In this document: positions 1 to 11,408 of the stretch, piece after piece | How the letters are laid out: each line of letters starts with the position of its first letter | Numbering within the stretch: position 1 is the stretch's first letter | Assembly (NCBI GenBank): GCA_002812745.2 | Contig: NCSJ02000145.1 | Span: 40,546 to 104,545, forward strand | Direction: 5' to 3' | From: Scytalidium lignicola | Lineage: Eukaryota; Ascomycota; Leotiomycetes | DNA length: 64,000 nt | The notes under the pieces: model-generated | What the model was told of the DNA's origin: nothing | Seen by the model: only the letters and a program-made list of their open reading frames with translations | The model's database searches: none | Translations under genes and position numbers: made by a program

Positions 1-822
1 TACGACTCGTCTGGGACTTGCTCCACGGCCGCCCGATACAGGATCTTGGGTTCCATGAAGATCACAGGGTCGTTTGACGCCACAGATGCAAGCAACAGTC
101 CTTTTGCTTGTGTTGGAGAGCGAGGGACAACGACCTTGAAGCCCGGAACGTGGCAGAATAGTGACTCGGGGGACTGTGAATGGTAGCTAAGATGGTACAG
201 GAATTAGCATGTTCCTTCATTTTCAACCTCGATTGATTGATTCCATGGCCGTTTACAGTGCACCGTGGCCCACGCCTCCGCAGGGCATGCGTATCACCAT
301 ACCACCCACATTCGCACCAGTCTCGCCTTCACGATACCGGAATTTCGATGCCTCGTTGACGATCTGATCAAAGGCAGGAAAGACATAATCGGCAAACTGA
401 ATTTCCGCAATGGGTTTCATGCCCTCGGCGGCTGCTCCGATGGCTGCGCCCACGATGCCCTGCTCTGTCAGAGGAGTATTGAAGACTCGATCAGGGCCAA
501 ACTCAGACTGCAAATCCATGGTACATCGAAAGACACCACCAAAGGCAACATCTTCGCCGAAGCAAAGCACCTTGGGCGACTCCCTCAATGCCGTCCGCAG
601 CGCTGCATTTACCGCTTGAAAGAGGTTAAGCCGCGTCGACGGTCCGCTTTGAGGCAGTCCAGGCGTCTGATTAAATGTACTTCGGCTGTGATGGAGGAGA
701 GGTGATTTAGAAAAGTCAATGGGGAGGTTCAACCTGCGCTCCTTCGGAGGAGCACCTTGTGTTGCATACGCAGAGGTACCTGCGGGCCGTGACAGCGCCC
801 ATCTCCTTCGCAAGAAGAGCAT
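1..822 (-). CDS. BCKDHB: Branched-chain 2-oxo acid dehydrogenase E1 beta subunit (3' end outside window)
   Basis: This is the E1 beta subunit of the mitochondrial complex that oxidatively decarboxylates the 2-oxo acids of valine, leucine and isoleucine. Two exons are visible, complement(<1..186, 257..822), separated by a 70 bp intron (donor GTAAAC, acceptor CTTAG) that joins GHGAL to YHSQSPE. The N-terminus [15 protein letters not shown] is Arg-rich and lacks acids, as a mitochondrial presequence should. Family motifs seen in order are [54 protein letters not shown] and GGVGHGAL, then [19 protein letters not shown] at the window edge. The ATG at 822 is the first in frame; the frame opens further upstream without an ATG. 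The C-terminal part is missing only because the window ends. It is divergent from the E2 gene of the same complex. Confidence 0.93.
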
Positions 823-1472
823 CTTTGATAGTGGATGGTGGTCCAAAGAAACTAGATTTCACTAGGAGATAGTTTTCTGTATTGTCTTTAAACAGCTTTG
901 GCCTTAGCATGACCCTCAGATACCAGCAAGATTCGACTAGAATAAAGCTGTCTTGGTTTCTGCGAATGTTTCCCCAGTGAGCCGTTGATAGCCATCGCTG
1001 AGCTTTCCAGGGTTCCCGGGTCCTCGATGCATGATGACCGGAGGACAGGCAGCTCCGGAGTGATAGGGGATTAGGAAGCGGGGGAATGTTCTCCGGAATA
1101 GGAGTCGGAGGCCGAGGACCCGAGACGCGATGTTCGGGAATTCGCAGAAACCATATCCGAATGAATCTAGAAGACACCTACTCTAGAGCATGGAAATTTT
1201 GTAAATTACCTGTAGTTGCAAGAACTAGCCCCGACAAGCTAGATATGGTCTATGGTCTATCAGGAGCGCCGCTTCTCGCTCTGTGTGCGGAGAACATCGG
1301 CTTAAGCTACTTTTAACACCATAATCTACTTACCCTCCGATGTAGAGTGTGGCCTCAGTGGCATGCAATATGTAAATATTTCTAGTTTGTTGTAAAGTAT
1401 CTTGTTACCTAGGTCATATCCATAGCTTTTTGCAGCGAGTCTTGAGTTGAATATACGGCACAAGACTTCCCA
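823..1472. promoter_or_regulatory. Shared divergent promoter region of the E1 beta and E2 genes
   Basis: This 650 bp gap lies between two head-to-head genes encoding subunits of one complex, so both promoters must lie here. Reading frames in it (for example on the minus strand up to 1177) have no recognisable product and are probably chance. No TATA box or operator could be assigned. Co-regulation is an inference from the arrangement. Confidence 0.6.
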
Positions 1473-3158
1473 ATGGCATCTCAAATGAAGCCCGTGTTGC
1501 TAGGAAGCATCCGGTGCTTTGCACAACAGCAGCCAGCAGTGAGGTTCCTTGTTCCGTCAATTACAGTCGCAACTCGCCCAATTCCGAGGGCCTGTGCGGA
1601 TGTGCGATGTTTTCGCGCCATTTCAAGAAGGAGAGCCGTGATTCCATATATGCTCGCGGATATCGGCGAGGGAATTACTGAATGCCAGATAATGGAATGG
1701 TTTGTCAAACCTGGGGATCGCGTGGAACAGTTTGACAAGATCTGCGAAGTGCAGTCGGATAAGGCGTCTGTTGAGGTTCGTAGACATGATGGGAAGAAAG
1801 TTAAATTGAGTGTTAACCTGGCTATAGATTACATCGCGATTTGATGGGGTCATCAAGACCCTTCATTATGATACTGACGACATGGCGATAGTAGGAAAGG
1901 TACTGTACATTTATATTCATAATGCCTTCATATAGAAGCTAATGGCATTTAGCCACTGATAGATATCGATATCCATGAAGCGGAAGAGACAGAAGGCGAA
2001 CACTCAGTAGAAAACACACAAACTACGGAACATGCAGAAGAGCTTTTGGAGAATAATATTCAAGCTAGTGCAGGACCATTGGAGTCTCAATTACAAAGTA
2101 GAAGTTCTGCAGACTTAGAGATGCCTTCAGATCTAAGTTCTTCTCTTGCACCAGCTATATCGTCTGATCTGCATACTCCGCCACCCACTCAAAAGTGCAG
2201 CGCAATAGCAACCCCAGGAGTTCGGCATCTGATCAACAGGCTTAATCTCGACATCACAGACATCCCAGGTACGGGCCGTGATGGCAGAGTACGCAAAGAG
2301 GACGTCGAAAAATACATGGCTTTACAGCAACCCAAAGCCATACCCACCGATACTAGTCGCATCTTCCCTGCCTCACTCCTTAAAGCACCGGGAGAAATCA
2401 AGACCGTACCCTTAACACCTGTCCAGAATCAAATGTTCAAGACCATGACGCGCTCCCTTAGAATTCCGCATTTTTTATATACCCATCCGGTCGATCTGAC
2501 CGCCGTCAACAACCTACGAAAAGGGGCAAACAACATCAGAGGGACGCTTCCCACAGCTATGATCTCCACATCCCCCAGTGATGCCACGGCAAAGCTAACG
2601 GCCCTTCCCTTCATCATGAAGGCATTATCGCTTGCATTCCAGCAGTTCCCCCAGATCAACGCCCACCTCGACGTCGAAACCAATCCGAACAAGCCCACAC
2701 TACATCACTACTCGTCACATAACTTCGGTCTAGCCGTCGACACTCCACAGGGGCTCCTAGTGCCGGTGATTCGCAACGTGCAGGATCATTCCATCCTAAC
2801 ACTTGCCGAAGAAATCAACCGTGTGAGCAAGTTAGCCAAGGATGGTAAGTTGACACCTGAAGATTTCAAAGGGGCAACCTTCACTATGAGCAATATTGGG
2901 AGCATTGGCGGTGGGGTTGTCAGCCCTGTGATAGTGGCTCCAATGGTGGGCATTCTCGGCGTAGGGAGGATGAGAACGGTGCCCGTGCTACAAAGCCATG
3001 ATAGGGAAGGTGAAGGGAGCTGGGGATCGCGGGAGGAGGTGGTACTCAGCTGGAGTGCGGACCACAGAGTTCTGGATGGCGCGACGGTCGCAAGGTGTGC
3101 TGAGTTGGTGGGAGGATTGCTACGGGATGGCGATCTTATAGGTTTATCGTTGAGGTAG
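1473..3158 (+). CDS. DBT: Dihydrolipoyl transacylase, E2 of the branched-chain 2-oxo acid dehydrogenase
   Basis: E2 transfers the acyl group from E1 to CoA through a swinging lipoyl arm and forms the core of the mitochondrial complex. Exons join(1473..1775, 1828..1899, 1953..3158) give 526 residues; the introns are 52 and 53 bp. The N-terminus has Arg and no early acids (mitochondrial targeting). The lipoyl domain runs from about residue 58 (MLADIGEGITE) with the lipoyl lysine in QSDKAS near residue 97, and continues across both introns (SRFDGVIKKLHYDTDDM). The peripheral subunit-binding domain starts near 213 (TPGVRHLINRLNLDI, GTGRDGRVRKEDV). The catalytic acyltransferase domain ends with SADHRVLDG near residue 495, the conserved His and Asp of the family. 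A Ser/Gln-rich linker separates the lipoyl and binding domains. The frame is intact throughout. Confidence 0.95.
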
Positions 3159-3986
3159 ATTATACGCATATACTTCCTTATATTTACACATATTTGGGGG
3201 AGGAAATATGGCAAAAGACTCACCGAGCCGCTATTGCAGCTCGGATACAGAAACCCGTGAAGGTTTACTTAAGGGGTCTTAATTGCTCCATCTATCAGTA
3301 TTTCTATGCCCCTGATTATGTTTCGTATGTATTCGTGTATTTATTTTTGTAGAGTAAAGAGGTCCAACACACACCCCCTATTTCAAGGCTTCGGCCTGCA
3401 TATAAATTTGTGCCTCAGGAATTAAAAATTGTCCGCTGCGGGGTTTGTAGAGGCTGGGAGGAGCAAGAGTCTGGAGTTCCTAGTGGATTCGTTCCTGTGT
3501 CGAGAGAAAGACATAAGGAAAATGTTTGCTAGTATATCTTCTTCACATTACAAAAGTCGTGAAAGTTCATTTTCATATGTAAAATTAGCAGCAAAGACTA
3601 ATATTTGGTGGCTGGAATTTGCAGCCTACNTTTTTTTAGTATACATATCACTGGGTAGATCCCACAGACGGCTTGCAGCTCTTCAACTATATCGGGATAT
3701 TCCAGTATCCGGAAACCCACCCAAGGTTGCTTACATGCTGTGGAGAAGTGTGAGAAGCAGCTGACCGAGATCGGGTGCGGCGGGGGAACGAAGCAACTCG
3801 ATATTATGGCATACACATTCAACCATCGTGTTTGGATGCACCAGCTATATAAATAAAGAAAACTATATTTCAACCGGCCAAGTTTATCAATATCAGTCTG
3901 ATTAATTGGGCAGAAAGAAGTCTCCTTTCTCTACAGAGAATCAACAGACTTCCTCGTTTTTATCTTCTTGCTTTCCCCCAATCAAA
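3159..3986. promoter_or_regulatory. Intergenic region with TATA-like box upstream of the aldehyde dehydrogenase
   Basis: No gene could be supported here. A TATA-like word TATATAAATA lies at 3846-3855, about 130 bp before the ATG at 3987, and could serve the aldehyde dehydrogenase. A single ambiguous base at 3630 sits directly before a run of seven T, which looks like a consensus artefact. An open frame at 3429-3764 crosses that n and resembles nothing known to me. Confidence 0.4.
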
Positions 3987-5983
3987 ATGACAGCCACAAA
4001 GATCGGGCTTGAAAGCCTCCAAAACAAAAATTTACTCCAGACAAAAGGACTGATCAACGGAAAATGGGTCACAGCTGTATCGGGCGCCACATTCAACATC
4101 ACTAACCCAGCAAATCTTGAGGTTCTCACCACCATGCCCGAGATGGGGAAGGAGGACACCGCAAAGGCAATAGCCGCAGCAGCAGAAGCATTCAAGACGT
4201 TCAAGAAGACGACAGGGAGGCAGCGCGCACGCATGCTGCGGAAATGGAGCGATCTATGTCATGAGAACTTGGAAGATCTCGCTCTCATCTTGACTCTCGA
4301 GAATGGAAAGCCCCTCGCAGAGTCGAGAGGAGAGGTGACTTATGGTGCTAGCTTTTTGGAATGGTTTGCAGGAGAAGCAGAACGGTAAGCTAAGCCCTAC
4401 CAGGAAAAAATAGATGAGAATTATATTCATATGATCTCGAGAGGGAGTTTATTTTTTTATCTGGTCTTCTAACTTGATAAATTTCAGGACATATGGCGAG
4501 GTCGTGCCGTCATCGAATCCAAACCAGAGAGTCGTAACGTTCAGACAACCTCTAGGCGTAGCTGCTTGTCTTACTCCGTGGAACTTCCCTGTACGTGTCT
4601 TGGCCTTGAGTGAACATGCTGCATGAAACATTAATGCTAAACCTGGAAAAGATAGCAATGATCACAAGAAAGGCTGGAGCAGCGCTGGTAAGCGGTCTCC
4701 CCATAAATAACCAGGGCTCACCATCCTCGAAAATTAACAGCTACAGCTAATACTTTCTCTCAGGCTGCCGGATGTACTACTGTATGGAAACCCGCCGGTG
4801 AGACCCCCCTCTCAGCATTAGCCCAAGCAGTCCTCGCCATACAGGCTGGATTTCCCGCGGGATCCATCAACGTGATCACGACGCTGGACAAGGTGGCGGA
4901 GGTCGGGGCGGAATTCTGCACCAACCGCGCTGTGCGCAAGGTGAGCTTCGACCGGGAGCACACGCGTAGGCAAGATTCTGATGTCACAATGCTCGTCGAC
5001 GGTCAAGAAGCTCTCGTTAGAACTTGGGGGGAACAGCCCGTTCATCGTCTTCGACGACGCCAATATTGAGACCGCTATCGAGGCTGCCATCGTCGCCAAG
5101 TTCCGCAACTCCGGTCAGACCTGCGTTACGGCGAATCGTGTGTTCGTGCAGGATGGCATATATGATGAGTTTGCGACGAGGCTCTCCAAGAGAATTCAAG
5201 AGTTGAAGGTTGGATCTGGTTGGGAAGACGGTGTCGTGATTGGGCCGTTGACGCATGAGCGTGCTGTGGAGAAGGCGTTGGCTCACATAAACGGTATTAA
5301 TAGCGATCCACGTACTCCTTCCTGAAAGGAGTATAAAGTGTCCTATCATTTCCTGTTTCTTTCTAATCACTATCACAGATGCCAAAAAGCTCGGTGGTCA
5401 AGTTATATTAGGTGGTGCTGCACTGACATCTCACCCGGGTTACTTCATGCAACCTACTGTGGTCACGGGTAAGGAGGGTCCTGACTGTTTTCCTCTCCGA
5501 AAGAAGTCACTTCACTGACAAAATCCTGCTCGCACACACAGAAATGAACACTAAGATGCTGGTCACCCGCGAAGAAACCTTTGCCCCAGTAGTCGGTCTG
5601 TACCGCTTCAAAACCGAGGAAGAAGCCCTTGATCTCGCCAACGACTGTGATGTCGGTCTTGGAAGCTTCGTCTGCACATCCGACATAGCGCGCATGTGGC
5701 GTGTTGCTGAAGCTCTTGAGGTTGGGTAAGTTATTTTTGGTTTAATGTTTTCCTTTTGTACGTTAATTTAATACTGTCGTTGTTTATGCCATCATCGTGG
5801 TCGTTTAGACTAACCAAATGCGCCTCCCCCTACAGAATGGTGGGTATCAACCTCGGAATGCTCAGCGCGTGCGAAAGCCCCTTTGGTGGCGTGAAAGAGA
5901 GCGGTTTCGGGAGAGAAGGTGGCCGTCATGGTATCGACGAGTATACTTCTATCAAGTCCATGATCATGAATGTGGCATCTTGA
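3987..5983 (+). CDS. UGA2: Succinate-semialdehyde dehydrogenase, with a one-base frameshift
   Basis: NAD(P)-dependent aldehyde dehydrogenase of the GabD/UGA2 type, the last step of the GABA shunt (succinate semialdehyde to succinate). Seven exons: join(3987..4384, 4488..4590, 4652..4687, 4764..5293, 5379..5468, 5542..5725, 5836..5983). The start is the ATG in ATCAAAATGACAGCC; the frame upstream has none. Motifs are [18 protein letters not shown], the catalytic Glu in [11 protein letters not shown], the catalytic Cys in [18 protein letters not shown] and [15 protein letters not shown]. One extra base at 4950 (after VRKVSF) breaks exon 4: frame 4764-4949 carries the first half and the frame from 4951 carries [13 protein letters not shown]. 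Without it the product is 495 residues, the normal family length. Sequencing error and a recent null mutation are both possible. No targeting peptide is obvious. Confidence 0.88.
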
Positions 5984-7109
5984 AACACCACCAAGGAATA
6001 GAGACGTTCTGCCATCTCGTGTCGAAAGGAAGTAATATGCTAGGTAATAACATTATACATAAAAACACATTAAATCGACTTCGATATTAGGAATATTTCC
6101 CGTTACCATTTTTATATGTGTTTGTTTTCCAGATATTGTTTTGCAAGATAACCCAATAAATAACGGAATTTAATCATTTCCCCCTAATATCTCCTATTCA
6201 TTAAAATATCCCCCTTGTCCACATACCAAATTTTCAAATTCTACATACTCCAACTCTCATTTCACTGACCTCTTCCCCGATACCAAATAAACTCTTCTGT
6301 ATGTCAATCTTCTCTCCTATTCCTAACATTATTCAATTTTCTATTCCTCCGTAATTCCAAAAATTCCCTCCTTCCGCCCGACCGATCTAATCTCCTTTTA
6401 TCATTTCGTCTCTATTCTCCATGCGCAAAGAATCCTTTAAAACCCATCCGTTGAATCCTTTTTGGAGGGCCCCTTTTCAGCAGCCTTACTCTCGTTCCGG
6501 CATTTACACCATAGTACACGTGTACGTGGGTTTGCTGAGAATGTCAAAAAAACCCCGCCGCAAGCGTGAAATTGTATTTAGTTCCTTGTCAAATCTATTA
6601 TTGGACGATTAAGTCAGCGCTAGCAGTGCTGCAAACGCCACTGCGGGGTGTCAGAGATGATTCGTCCCCTCTTGTAAGGCTGTGAACCAATCATTGACGC
6701 AATTTATTTCCAAGAGTCGCAAAATGATTATCGCTATTTTGAAATTCCCATACCATTCCACGAATAACTGAAGTAGCATCAGATAATATCCTGATTCGGC
6801 AGAAAAGCTCTCACTTATAGGGGGAGGGCGAATCATTTCTGACACTCCCTTATGTACTAACTGTGGAAGCTGGTGGGAATGTCTGATGATATCATCACGT
6901 GACTATAACCCTGACTATTCCTAGATGTGTCCAAAATATGGGGGTCGGAGATTATATCGGGATTTAACACAGGTGGAGGTCCCAAGAGAGAATATGATTG
7001 CATGTGGAATTAAGAGTTATGACATTCCATTTTAAAAATTGTACATTACTCCCATATACGCCCGCTCCATGTAACTCCTGTGGCGATATCGTGACATATA
7101 CAATTCCTC
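5984..7109. other. Intergenic region with a pyrimidine-rich, G-depleted island
   Basis: Between the 3' ends of two convergent genes. About 6175-6420 is almost free of G on the plus strand (long C/T/A stretches such as CCCCCTTGTCC and CTTCTCTCCTATTCC). It is followed at once by an ATG opening a 63-codon frame (6421-6612) with no recognisable product, so it could be the CT-rich promoter of a very small gene or simply a skewed sequence. The rest of the gap shows nothing I can name. Confidence 0.35.
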
Positions 7110-10077
7110 CTATGATCTCATAGCCTCCTCTTCACGAAGTAGCATTCGTCCAAATACCCCCGAAATCTTAGAGCCCATCCCCCAAACCTTCAGCCTCTGG
7201 GTCATCTCCGCAAAGACCGTCAAGATCAAGATCGGGGCCTCAGGATGGACGAGATTTCCTACAGACTCTACAGCTGCTCTCCCACCATTCTCAATCCATG
7301 CCTTTCGCGTCAGAGTGGTCATGGGATTCGTAGCAAACATCGGAGGATCCAGTCGCACTGGAGTTGTGTTTCTTTCTTCTGGTGTCATAATGTAGCATTT
7401 GGCAAACGCCCACAGGATGATGCCGCCGAGGAAGACAGAAAGGGGCTCGTGGGGTGAGTTGAGAGGATAGCGACGTTGAATGCAGAGGACTTGACTTGCA
7501 TGCCAGGCTAATTCCCTTCCTGCCCGTGGGTCTTTCTTAAAGTGTTGAGTCACTGCTCCGAGGGCGTCATCCATGGTTTGATCTGTCCGGGTCCCCACCC
7601 ACGGAGAGTCATCAGGGGTTTCATATCCTGCAGCCCACATCCGAGCAGCTCGAGTTATCAGGTCGACAATTTGGCCCGCTGCAAAGATATGACTATAATG
7701 CACGGCCACTGCAACCCGTAAAGTCTGGCGTAGATTGATAGCTTGCGAGATGTCGCTCCATACCGTTTCATACAGTCCCGTCATTCCAGCAGATATATTA
7801 GTGCGCGCTTCCTTCACGGCAGCATCTCCCTTTTGGCCCCAGAGTATTGACGAATATTTGGACTCAGATAGATCCTGGTAGTTCTCTAGTAGCCGCCCAT
7901 AGCAGCGAACAAGAAGTCGCTTGGTCAAAGGGTCCGTTCGACTAAAGGGAAAAGAGGCACGTCCCAATTCTGTGAGGAGGCTAGCGAGAGATGTCGACGT
8001 AGGTAATCCACGAGGCATTGACTCCGACCAAGGCAAACCAGTAGACCAAGCAAAGGCTGTTGGCGCTTCCCAGGATATCTGCTCGCAAGGTAGTTCTGAC
8101 GGGCAGTCTTCTAATTTTATGCATGGTGATTGCTTTGAGGATGCAACGTATAAGCAGTCGAATTCCTGACAATCATTATTAGCACAGGGGTAAATATCCG
8201 TGGTTAAAAACCCACAAAGAGAAACCAAGCAAATCGTTTGACTTGCTCCCGTGAGATCCATTCTAACCATGTGTGCTGGGTGTTTTCTGGGGGACGAGGT
8301 GGTGGCTCTTGAATTTTACCTCCAAACAAGTTCATGTATCTACCAGTGCTTAGAAGGCGAGACCTCAAGGAGTCCGCCATCTCGAATAATCTACGAGATC
8401 CGGAACCAATTGCATGAATATATTGAAGGAGAAGTGCTATCCCATAGCTAGGAGATCTTAGGAATCTCGAGTCGTATTCAGCCTAATTAAATGCTGTTAG
8501 ATCTGTAACATGGGTGGAGCGATGGAGTACAAACCATCCAACCAGCTGAACGCCGACACAATTCTGCCAAAGTGTTTGCAAACTCACCAGACTTTTCAAT
8601 ATCCGAATAACAAGCACCAATACAAGCCATAGACAAGACCAATATCAAAGGCGTCTCTTTCACTTTGAAAGTCGGTCGGTGAATAATCGGCCAAAACTAT
8701 AGAATGGTTAGCAGAGAAGTACTAGGTAGAGATGTCGCTAGGAAACCAACCTCATGAAAACGTAAAAAGTACAGATCTACAAAATGGTTCAGTATCTCAG
8801 GTCTAGGTAGAGAATCAAATAATTTGACATCTTCTTGCCAGGGATGATGTTCGAAAGGTAAACTTAAAATCTCGACGATGCTTTTCCTGGTCGTCTCATC
8901 AAGAACGGATGCAGTATAATCCGGACCAAGACCAAGAGGAGCAAGATTTGATGATGACCAATTCTCCTCTCCACTACCACTTCCACCGTGAGTACTAGGT
9001 GACAAGGATGGAACAGCAACTCGCCGCTCCTCTCTTGAGGTATGCCATTCTAGCGGCCATGGGTCGGAGGAAGAACATCTGGCAATGGAAAATGGTTGCA
9101 GCTGGGCTGTCAGGGAAGATCTCGCACCGCGTGGGGTATATCCGGTGAATTGTGAGTCCTTTTCCAAATTCGCCGACGGTTCTGGTGCAATTTCAGTAGG
9201 TCCTTGGAGTCCACTTGGAGAATTAGCCATATTGCCATCATTGATAGGAGAAGGGAGATAAGCGAAGAACGACGTGGTGGCCATGGTGTCAAGCGAATTA
9301 CCAGACAACTCTGGAAAGAAGAGGTTGGAATCGTTTTGTAACGGTGTAAGATTCTCTTCACCGTTCATCCAATCCAAGAGTGACAGATCTTGATCCAATT
9401 GATAATCTGCATGATTAGTTTCGGGGTCTTTTAGTCATTTGAGGATAAGTTACCTGGCAGCATAAAAGTTGGCTGAGCAGTATTTGGAGATTGCGGAAGT
9501 TGGAACTCTGCAATTGTTTCATTTACCAGTACGGCAGGTCCTTCCGAGCTACTTCCCAGCTCATCGGTTGCTGCGGCTGGCGAAGGAATTGGTGAAGGCA
9601 TTGTTGCACGTACATCAGGTAGGTCTTCCTTATTACTAGGTTGCTGACAGTTTTTCGCTCTGACATCGCGTCCAATTGGTTAGTCAGACCCTCAAGATGT
9701 CTTGATTTGTTGATATTTCCCTTACTTGTTTTGCTTAGGACTTAATTTTGGCCGGCCTTTCTTTCGAGGTTCACAGAATATGCCATGCACGAGACGATAA
9801 TGTCGCAGAAGAACATCCCTATTTAGTAACAGATCAGAACAAGCATCACTAGTCCCGGTGGCCGAGATATAAATGGTGATTTCGTGCGGCATTGGGATGC
9901 GTACCTTCTCGAGAATCTGCTGTGACACTCTGAACAGGCTGGTAGCTCTACCGAAGGACGAGAGGTGTGGGCAGTCTTTCGATGCCGTTCAAGATGATCC
10001 TGTCGAGATAGTACCAAGGAACACAAATCACACACGAACTCCCTCGACACATTGGAGGTGGCTTTTAGGGAGTGCAT
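7110..10077 (-). CDS. C2H2 zinc-finger transcription factor with fungal transcription-factor domain
   Basis: Predicted nuclear regulator. Seven exons, complement(7110..8165, 8216..8482, 8535..8696, 8751..9406, 9454..9659, 9726..9818, 9905..10077); all frames agree, giving 870 residues. Two C2H2 fingers open the protein: CDLCSLVLSRQDHLERHRKTAH, then CSECHSRFSRR joined across intron 1 to DVLLRHYRLVH. A basic AT-hook-like stretch, RKKGRPKLSP, follows. After a Ser/Pro-rich acidic linker comes the fungal-specific domain (DLYFLRFHE spliced to FWPIIHRPTFK, then LVLSMACIGACYS and RFAWFLF spliced to EFDCLY). The ATG at 10077 is chosen because the longer frame upstream opens only with GTG. Introns are 47-86 bp. 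Targets are unknown; nothing nearby is an obvious regulon partner. Confidence 0.88.
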
Positions 10078-10600
10078 CTCGGTGGGTTTGCGGTTGAGGA
10101 ATAGAGAATGCAATCGCCAATACAATTCAGCGGCATTGACACCCGTCACTGACAATGGGATAATTGGAGGGTTTGGAGCCTGGTGCTGATGATGTTCGGA
10201 TAGAAGGTTGGAGGTGCAAGTAGCAAAGAGGCAGAGGTGAGGGTTCACGATCTTGCCAATCCATTCCACGTGATCTAACTGACCTCGCTAGCCGCACTAG
10301 CGCTCCCCGCTGCGGGGTTGCATCTCCGGATCCGGATGCACTAATTAGCATGGAAAGCCCCGGCTGTGCATGTTTGTTGTCGCCGTTCAACCGGATCCAC
10401 GCAGGCTACATGACCTCCAGCCAATTGAATGTGGCTAGTGTGTATCCCTGCATATGTCACCGCCGGAGCCAAGCCACGTGATGTTACTTCAGCTACAGTA
10501 CGGAAGTACAAGTGCACGTGCTGCTGATGCCTGATAGGGCAACACTGATGTCCATGAGCAGTAATAAAATGGATGCAGTTAAAAAGGCAAGACATACGGA
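10078..10600. promoter_or_regulatory. Upstream region of the zinc-finger gene with three CACGTG palindromes
   Basis: CACGTG occurs at 10267-10272, 10475-10480 and 10515-10520, all within 450 bp upstream of the ATG at 10077. CACGTG is the core site of bHLH factors such as Cbf1/Pho4-type proteins. Whether these copies are used is not shown by the sequence. Confidence 0.4.
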
Positions 10601-11044
10601 GTACAAGCTTTATTGACCTTCAAAGTGGCAGCGGACTCGTGCACGCACTATGCCCAAAGCAAAGGGACGCTAAACTCCGAGGAGCAGGTTCTTATCTATT
10701 AGCACGCGCCCAGGATTGAATTAAAGCAAACAAACAGTTGAATATAATTAATATAACTCTTAAACTTTTTATATTCTTACGTAAGTTATAATATTTTAAT
10801 ATATAGTAGAGTATAATCTTAAGAATTAATATCGGAGATTAACTAAAGAATACGAGCCTTTAGAAGAACCTCTTAAAGGTATTCCATTCCACAGGTGGTG
10901 GTGTAGATCAAAGGGGGTAGTAGTGAAGATCATAACCCGTATTTGAGGATGTCCCAAGACAGGTGCACGAGCCAGATCCAGGTTATAGCACATCATCAGC
11001 GAGTTCTGAAGTCTGATTAGGGGTACATTACGTAATTCTTGGAT
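10601..11044. other. AT-rich intergenic stretch, no gene seen
   Basis: From about 10730 to 10880 the sequence is strongly AT-rich with TA/AT-rich words, as in RIP-mutated relics elsewhere in the window. No reading frame with family similarity was found. Confidence 0.4.
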
Positions 11045-11408
11045 CTACTGGAAAGTAAAATTTACTGCAAAATCAATCAAAACTACCCTTAGTAAACTCA
11101 ACAATCACTTTATTAAATTTAACTATATTTTGTATTTTGATTATTTGATTATTGTGTAATGTTTTTGTAGAGTTTTATGCAATTAGCATTCATAGTTTAA
11201 GTTATATAATAAAATAACTTTGATTTTAATATCTAAAATCAAATACGACACTGTTACACATATTTGAGGAGCAAAAAAAAAACATAATATTTAGAATTGT
11301 AACATAATAATATTATTCCACAAAATTTTATTTTGCAAAACTCTATGGTTGTTAAGTTATTATAAGATGATTTTGTTCGATTTTGCGGTAAATTTTGCTG
11401 TCCAGTAG
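11045..11408. mobile_element. MITE-like element with about 42 bp terminal inverted repeats
   Basis: The left end (11045-11086, starting CTACTGGAAAGTAAAATTT) and the reverse complement of the right end (11367-11408, starting CTACTGGACAGCAAAATTT) match at most positions over about 42 bases. The 364 bp element is AT-rich and has no coding frame. If the TA in CTACTGG is the duplicated target, the ends would be TA-flanked CTGGA...TCCAG, as for Tc1/mariner-type insertions; this assignment is tentative. Confidence 0.65.

Noticed and set aside
265..705. 146-codon plus-strand frame
   Set aside because: Antisense shadow of the E1 beta exon.
716..1177. 153-codon minus-strand frame upstream of E1 beta
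   Set aside because: No familiar motif, and it overlaps the E1 beta N-terminus in another frame; probably chance.
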